DNA of 9,257 nucleotides from Anaerobacillus sp. (GTDB taxonomy: Bacteria; Bacillota; Bacilli; Bacillales_H; Anaerobacillaceae): contig SKOL01000320.1 in assembly GCA_007120055.1 (NCBI GenBank), forward strand, positions 1 to 9,257, in the 5' to 3' direction. The notes below the pieces were generated by a model. The model had not been told where the DNA came from. It searched no databases and saw only the letters and a program-made list of their open reading frames with translations. How positions within the stretch are numbered: position 1 is the first letter of the stretch; the number at the start of each line of letters is the position of its first letter. A program made the translations under genes and the position numbers. Positions 6,119 through 9,257 of the stretch are shown here, piece by piece.

Positions 6119-6147
6119 TTTATAAGAATATGATTAGAATTGTTCAA
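6119..6147 (-). promoter_or_regulatory. Sigma-A promoter for the dehydrogenase-like gene
   Basis: On the minus strand TTGAAC (6147-6142), a 17-base spacer and TATAAA (6124-6119) form a near-consensus housekeeping promoter. Transcription would begin near 6112, giving a leader of about 20 bases that includes the ribosome binding site. Confidence 0.7.
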
Positions 6148-6343
6148 TAAGTACAAAAATAGAGTCGGTTAATCTTGTATTCCACCACATTCCGCAACGG
6201 CGAGTAAGTATAGTGGAAGTAGGTTTAAGTTAGTTCATTAAATTGAAATAAAAAATGTACAACCATTAAAGGAATAAATAAGAAATTAGTACAAAGTATC
6301 GCACGTATATATAGGGAGGGTGGGTTAAATAAGGAGGGATAAT

Positions 6344-7132
6344 ATGGCAAATCCGATAGTTGAGAGGTCATTAGACGAAATCCGATTTTGGTCTAGGATT
6401 ATGAAAGAACATGCCTTATTTTTAAGCTTAGGTTTTACTTATGAACAGAAACAACTTATCGATGAAGCTCGACAGTTTATTTCGTTGTTCGAAAGTATTG
6501 AAGAAAAGTTAGCTAGATTTAATGTGAATTCAGATTTACGTCAAGTTCAAGCCTTTAATAGTGAGGTTTACCAAGCTGCAGCAGCAATATGGGGCTACAA
6601 ACGCAAAGTTTTAGGGTTAACTTTAAGTTGCCAAATCCGTCATAATAATTTTCCTTTGTTAGTTGATCATACAAGCAGAGAGGCAGCATATTTTGCTAAT
6701 CGTTTAAAAGATCTGAATGAAGGGAAACTTGCCCCAGAACCAGATACTGTGATTGAAGAAAATGTATTCTTCTTGAAAATTATGGCGGACCATGCGAAGT
6801 TTATTGGACATCTTTTAGATCCTTCAGAAAGAAAATTGGTTGAACAGGCAAGAGAATTTAGCCATGATTTCGACCAGTTGGTGTTTCAAGCGGTCGATTT
6901 AGACTCCATGAGTCCTCAATCAGAAACTAAACCTATTTTAAGTCAATTTTTAAATCAAAATAAAGTATCGGTTGCTTCTTTAAGGGATTTCAAGAAAACA
7001 GCTAGAGAGTTAATTGAAGCATGTCGTATCAAAAGTAATATTCATCCTCTTTTGGCTGACCATACATTTAGAGAAGCTGAGAGATTTTTAGAAATTATAG
7101 ATTTATTTGAAGCAAGTTTGAAAAGAACATGA
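6344..7132 (+). CDS. DUF2935 domain protein, two tandem four-helix repeats
   Basis: The 262-residue protein has two homologous halves. The first (about 10-125) opens with DEIRFWSRIMKEHALF (11-26) and closes with DHTSREAAYF (108-117). The second (about 136-260) has EENVFFLKIMADHAKF (138-153) and DHTFREAERF (239-248). The paired Glu/Asp-His residues (E12, E22-H23, D108-H109, E113; E139, D149-H150, D239-H240, E244) are the conserved set of DUF2935, a helical-bundle family in Bacilli and Clostridia. Their layout suggests a metal site in each half, as in ferritin-like or hemerythrin-like bundles. The biochemical role is unknown. It has no membrane or signal segment. The AAGGAGG ribosome binding site lies immediately upstream of the ATG at good spacing. 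It is divergent from the dehydrogenase-like gene and has its own terminator at 7271-7311. I see no strong promoter consensus for it. Confidence 0.88.
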   Translation: MANPIVERSLDEIRFWSRIMKEHALFLSLGFTYEQKQLIDEARQFISLFESIEEKLARFNVNSDLRQVQAFNSEVYQAAAAIWGYKRKVLGLTLSCQIRHNNFPLLVDHTSREAAYFANRLKDLNEGKLAPEPDTVIEENVFFLKIMADHAKFIGHLLDPSERKLVEQAREFSHDFDQLVFQAVDLDSMSPQSETKPILSQFLNQNKVSVASLRDFKKTARELIEACRIKSNIHPLLADHTFREAERFLEIIDLFEASLKRT

Positions 7133-7486
7133 TTTTCAGCTAGCTGGGTGCAGTGACTGAACAAGGAGATGTCGAAACTGTTGCTCTTATATTGTTAAAG
7201 AGGCAGTAATAGTGGAGAAGAAAGCCTGATATACAATAGATGACCTATTGACTGCGCAACAAAGTTAAACCCTTACTATTAGAAGAGGTGCTGATAGTAA
7301 GGACTTTTTTTGATCATGAATTAAGAAAACTCTGAAAAAGTGAAGGCTTATTTATAGGATATTTTTTAGATGTAATTTCAATAGTGGTTCATTTGGTACA
7401 AATTTCTGTACTCAATTTTAATATCAAGAAATTCACAAATAGATTAGCTTAAAAAGATTGATATACACTACGACCCGATATGTTCT
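7133..7486. other. Intergenic region with terminator and motif copy
   Basis: There is no gene here. The region holds one core copy of the dispersed motif (ACTGCGCAACAAA at 7251-7263), the terminator of the DUF2935 gene at 7271-7311, and about 170 bases of AT-rich spacer. I see no clear terminator for the minus-strand gene that ends at 7487. Confidence 0.5.
7271..7311 (+). terminator. Rho-independent terminator after the DUF2935 gene
   Basis: CCTTACTAT (7271-7279) pairs perfectly with ATAGTAAGG (7294-7302) around a 14-base loop, followed by AC and a run of seven T. Confidence 0.85.
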
Positions 7487-7723
7487 CTAATACTCGCCAT
7501 AACCATAATATCCATAATGTGGATAATGAGGTGGGTAAAATGGCGGATAAAATGGTGGGAAAAATGCTGGAAAAAATGGAAATGGATAGAAATAAGGGTA
7601 ATGTGGTCTTCTCGGTCGTCTAGGTGGTCTAGGTCTTGGATAATGGTAAGGGAATTGTCTGCTCTCATCATCATTTACACTGTTTACATTGTGTCCTTGA
7701 TACTCAAAGTTTTGATCTTTCAA
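7487..7723 (-). CDS. Pro/Tyr-rich low-complexity protein, probable spore coat type
   Basis: The 78-residue product has a polar N-terminus (MKDQNFEYQGHNVNSVNDD), then an Arg/Pro stretch (PRPRPPRRPRRP), then aromatic/Pro repeats with FPPFYPPFYPPHYP, and a GYYGYGEY tail. It contains 18 Pro and 14 Tyr. This make-up is typical of Bacillus spore coat or crust proteins and other structural proteins that cross-link through Tyr, but I cannot assign a named family. The start is a TTG at 7723 with GGGAGG at 7736-7731 and a perfect 7-base spacer, which strongly favours this frame over the overlapping frames on both strands. A sigma-K -10 element lies 42 bases upstream. It is monocistronic and convergent with the DUF2935 gene. 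Confidence 0.7.
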   Translation of the reverse strand: MKDQNFEYQGHNVNSVNDDESRQFPYHYPRPRPPRRPRRPHYPYFYPFPFFPAFFPPFYPPFYPPHYPHYGYYGYGEY

Positions 7724-7764
7724 AATTCTGCCTCCCTAATGTGGTAAAGTGGTTGTTACATTTT

Positions 7765-7773
7765 TAAATTATG
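7765..7773 (-). promoter_or_regulatory. Sigma-K-like -10 element
   Basis: On the minus strand this reads CATAATTTA, an exact CATANNNTA match, placed to start transcription about 35 bases before the Pro/Tyr-rich gene. The -35 position 16 bases upstream reads CC instead of AC, so the promoter is incomplete against consensus. Confidence 0.4.
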
Positions 7774-8098
7774 TTATAGGGGTGTAAATGGAGCAGGTAC
7801 AATTTTGCCCAATTTTACAACATATAGATGTAAAAAACACTAGATATCAATTCTATTGTATTTTGATCTGCAATTTCAGTTTCATTCCTTCCACAAAATA
7901 CCTCACGTTATATTAGGGTTACCAGAGAAGGACATGACAAGGGAATTTATACGTCACCTTTAATGATTAAACGACCATTTACTCATCCACATTAATGCAT
8001 GTAAATCAGGAAATGAGGAGTTTCATTTTATCCTCGTTACACTCAATTATTCATTCTAATTTTAAATTTTATTGAATAAAAAAAGTGAAAAAACAAGA
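7774..8098. other. Intergenic region, nothing convincing
   Basis: The sequence is AT-rich with only short open stretches. The longest I read is a plus-strand piece ending RVTREGHDKGIYTSPLMIKR, which closes at about 8000. It has no start codon with a ribosome binding site and matches nothing I recognise. Confidence 0.4.
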
Positions 8099-8137
8099 TC
8101 CTAAAATTTGTAATTTAACATTTTGCATTTTTTAGGA
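8099..8137 (+). promoter_or_regulatory. Stem-loop masking the ribosome binding site of the 52-aa gene
   Basis: TCCTAAAA (8099-8106) pairs perfectly with TTTTAGGA (8130-8137). A few inner pairs (TGTAA with TTGCA, one G-U) can extend it. The right arm includes the first four bases of the AGGAGG ribosome binding site at 8134-8139, so folding would limit translation. Confidence 0.45.
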
Positions 8138-8144
8138 GGTTGTG

Positions 8145-8303
8145 ATGGTTACTAATTATTCGGTTTTTATACAGACCCAGGTAAAGCGTAAAGAGGAGAA
8201 GCATGACTTAGATGAACTTTTCAAAAATCCACTTATTCATCGGCGAATCAATGGGGACGAAGTGTATGTCCCCTTGGATACAAACAGGTTATGGGGTTAC
8301 TAA
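8145..8303 (+). CDS. Small hypothetical protein (52 aa)
   Basis: I do not recognise this protein. It begins MVTNYSVFIQTQVKRKEEKH and ends GDEVYVPLDTNRLWGY. The N-terminal half is basic and probably helical. The middle reads DLDELFKNPLIHRRI, and the Trp/Tyr-containing tail resembles a small beta strand. There is no membrane segment and no cysteine. Evidence for it is a textbook AGGAGG ribosome binding site with a 5-base spacer to the ATG, a sensible amino acid mix and no competing frame. The GTG one codon upstream is too close to that site to be the start. It is an orphan with no recognisable downstream terminator. The hairpin over its ribosome binding site suggests control at translation. Confidence 0.6.
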   Translation: MVTNYSVFIQTQVKRKEEKHDLDELFKNPLIHRRINGDEVYVPLDTNRLWGY

Positions 8304-8606
8304 GCACACTTAATGAAGTTTAATTTTGTTTTAAAGGTACAATACTAGTAAACCGTAAAACGAGAATTGTTATTCGAGCTGTGCGATATTCACTATCAGT
8401 CCTTATGATCAAAGAGGAAATTAAAGAGTATTAGATTGGGAAAAAGTTCCTCAGAAAACGGTGAACAGTCCCTATGTATTACATAAAGAAAACTCTTACT
8501 TGTTCAAGATCTATAATACTTTACGCTTTCTCAAAATATAAGAACCGCATTTAAGCAAGAGATATATGTATCATTAACATTAGTTTGTTATTACAGCCAA
8601 CGAAAT
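8304..8606. other. Non-coding or decayed region
   Basis: I find no gene. Two short open stretches follow each other in different plus-strand frames: one reading GTILVNRKTRIVIRAVRYS before a stop near 8433, and one from there reading LDWEKVPQKTVNSPYVLHKE to about 8540. Neither has a ribosome binding site. They could be pieces of a decayed gene or chance. Confidence 0.35.
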
Positions 8607-8693
8607 GTACCACGAGTGACGTAGTTTTTACCACTAAATGACAAGGTATTTACCACAGTATGACAGGCTGTTTACCAGTGTTGTGATCTATGA
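8607..8693. repeat. Four tandem 21-22-bp repeats, possible transposon end
   Basis: Units begin at 8607, 8628, 8650 and 8672. The first three share TACCAC followed by a TGAC block: GTACCACGAGTGAC, TTACCACTAAATGAC and TTACCACAGTATGAC. The fourth is more diverged (TTACCAGTGTTGTGA). Spacing of about two helical turns suggests binding of a protein to one DNA face. Multiple repeats of this size occur at the ends of IS21-family elements, and the complementary TGGTAC/TGGTAAA wording also recalls them. No istA or istB gene is present, so this would be an orphan end. The IS21 assignment is from memory and unproven. Confidence 0.55.
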
Positions 8694-8726
8694 TAATTAG
8701 TCAGCTGAATGCATCTAAATGTGTTT

Positions 8727-8757
8727 TTGCAGTCTAAACCTATAAATCGTGTATAAT
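8727..8757 (+). promoter_or_regulatory. Possible sigma-A promoter in the gene-free right end
   Basis: TTGCAG at 8727-8732 and a perfect TATAAT at 8752-8757 are separated by 19 bases, slightly longer than ideal. Transcription would start near 8764, and no coding sequence follows before the terminator at 8871. Confidence 0.4.
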
Positions 8758-8763
8758 TAGTAC

Positions 8764-8903
8764 TGGGATGAATAGTATATAGGGTTATGATTATACAACG
8801 TCAGTAGGGAATTTATATTGCACAAACGGTGAGGTTCGCTTAAGTAAATATTTTCATTAAAATGAAGAAGGCTGATATTCCTTAAATGGAAAATCAGCTT
8901 TTT
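8764..8903 (+). ncRNA. Candidate small RNA of about 140 nt
   Basis: This segment lies between the TATAAT promoter and a strong terminator. All start codons in it lead to very short frames without ribosome binding sites; the longest from an ATG is about 7 codons. That makes a non-coding transcript the simplest reading. I recognise no known RNA family. The evidence is only the promoter-terminator arrangement. Confidence 0.3.
8871..8903 (+). terminator. Rho-independent terminator without an upstream gene
   Basis: GCTGATATTCC (8871-8881) pairs with GGAAAATCAGC (8888-8898) over 11 positions with one A-A mismatch around a 6-base loop, followed by five T. The nearest plus-strand gene ends 570 bases upstream. 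Confidence 0.75.
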
Positions 8904-8932
8904 ATATTAAACCTCTTTGAAGTTACTGCGTG

Positions 8933-8955
8933 TTTGACGGATACTGCGCAACAAA
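8933..8955 (+). repeat. Dispersed 23-nt motif, copy B
   Basis: It matches 3205-3227 at 19 of 23 positions, and its ACTGCGCAACAAA core is identical to 7251-7263. It sits 30 bases after the terminator at 8871-8903. Confidence 0.5.
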
Positions 8956-9257
8956 CTATTAGGAATAAACTATGTTTATTTAATTCGAAAGCTAATTAAA
9001 ATAATTCCATTTTTTATGTAAATTAAGAACATCAAATTAGTATTATTTGGTATCATTGTTTTATGAATATCTAGGATATTGTGAATCGTTTCACTTAAAG
9101 TAACGAGCAGGCGCGACAAGTTCTGTTATAAGCGTGTCTAGCGTGAAAAAACAGGAGATTTATTAGAAAAATCTTAACTTTACTACGGAAGATAGGAACG
9201 AAGGAACCATGTTTCCTGAAACTATCTCGTCAATACTCCTGCATGCGTTATGTCTGA
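8956..9257. other. Right-hand region, no supported gene
   Basis: The region is AT-rich up to about 9080 and more mixed after. It contains a small palindrome, GTGAATCGTTTCAC near 9080, that could be an operator. A frame from the ATG at 9210 (after GAAGGA) stays open to the window edge, but 15 codons are too few to judge. Confidence 0.35.

Noticed and set aside
7468..7747. Alternative frames overlapping the Pro/Tyr-rich gene (minus 7468-7674 and plus 7517-7747)
   Set aside because: Their His/Ile-rich and Trp/Lys-rich sequences are shifts of the repetitive codons. Only the frame starting at 7723 has a well-placed ribosome binding site.
8607..8693. CRISPR array
   Set aside because: The units are contiguous 21-22-bp tandem repeats with no unique spacers, and no cas genes are present.
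9079..9094. GTGAATCGTTTCAC palindrome as a CcpA cre site
   Set aside because: The spacing of the conserved TG, AA and CG positions does not fit the cre consensus in either direction. It may still be another operator.
9210..9257. Start of a possible gene at the right edge (MFPETISSIL)
   Set aside because: GAAGGA is close to the ATG but the frame has only 15 codons before the window ends, and the region can also fold as an imperfect hairpin.

Overview
The window is AT-rich DNA that fits the chromosome of an endospore-forming Bacillus-type Firmicute. The Shine-Dalgarno sequences are strong (AGGAGG, GGGAGG), GTG and TTG starts are common, and the terminators are classic hairpin-plus-T-run types. 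Gene content points the same way: a YmaF-like protein, a DUF2935 protein and a Pro/Tyr-rich coat-like protein. The YmaF-like gene has an exact match to the mother-cell sigma-K promoter consensus, and the Pro/Tyr-rich gene has an exact sigma-K -10 element. I cannot name the species.

Layout. 1-305 is non-coding apart from a copy of a 72-bp repeat at the left edge. 305-547 (+) is a C-terminal remnant of a thermonuclease (SNase family) with its own ribosome binding site. 639-788 (+) is a small basic protein followed by a terminator. 887-1747 (+) is an NmrA-type NAD(P)-binding protein behind a TetR-type palindrome. 1748-2281 is decayed sequence holding a hairpin and the second copy of the 72-bp repeat. 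That repeat lies in a minus-strand gene relic with an in-frame stop shared by both copies. 2282-2980 (+) is a PP-loop ATPase of the Dph6/DUF71 family. 3375-3752 (+) is the His-rich YmaF-like protein with a sigma-K promoter. 3968-4531 (+) is a small polytopic membrane protein. It converges on 4677-6089 (-), a PQQ-type glucose/sorbosone dehydrogenase-like beta-propeller, across a bidirectional terminator. A divergent spacer with a good sigma-A promoter for the dehydrogenase leads to 6344-7132 (+), a two-repeat DUF2935 protein with a terminator. 7487-7723 (-) is the Pro/Tyr-rich protein. 8145-8303 (+) is a 52-aa orphan protein whose ribosome binding site sits in a hairpin.

The last 950 bases hold no convincing gene. 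They contain a 22-bp tandem repeat array that may be a transposon end, and a promoter-terminator pair that could make an RNA of about 140 nt.

I see no operon and no obvious multi-gene system. Most genes look like single transcription units. The most coherent theme is sporulation. The best candidates for something undescribed are the 22-bp repeats, the orphan RNA unit, the hairpin-masked ribosome binding site, the 23-nt motif recurring near terminators, and the duplicated relic with a shared stop.
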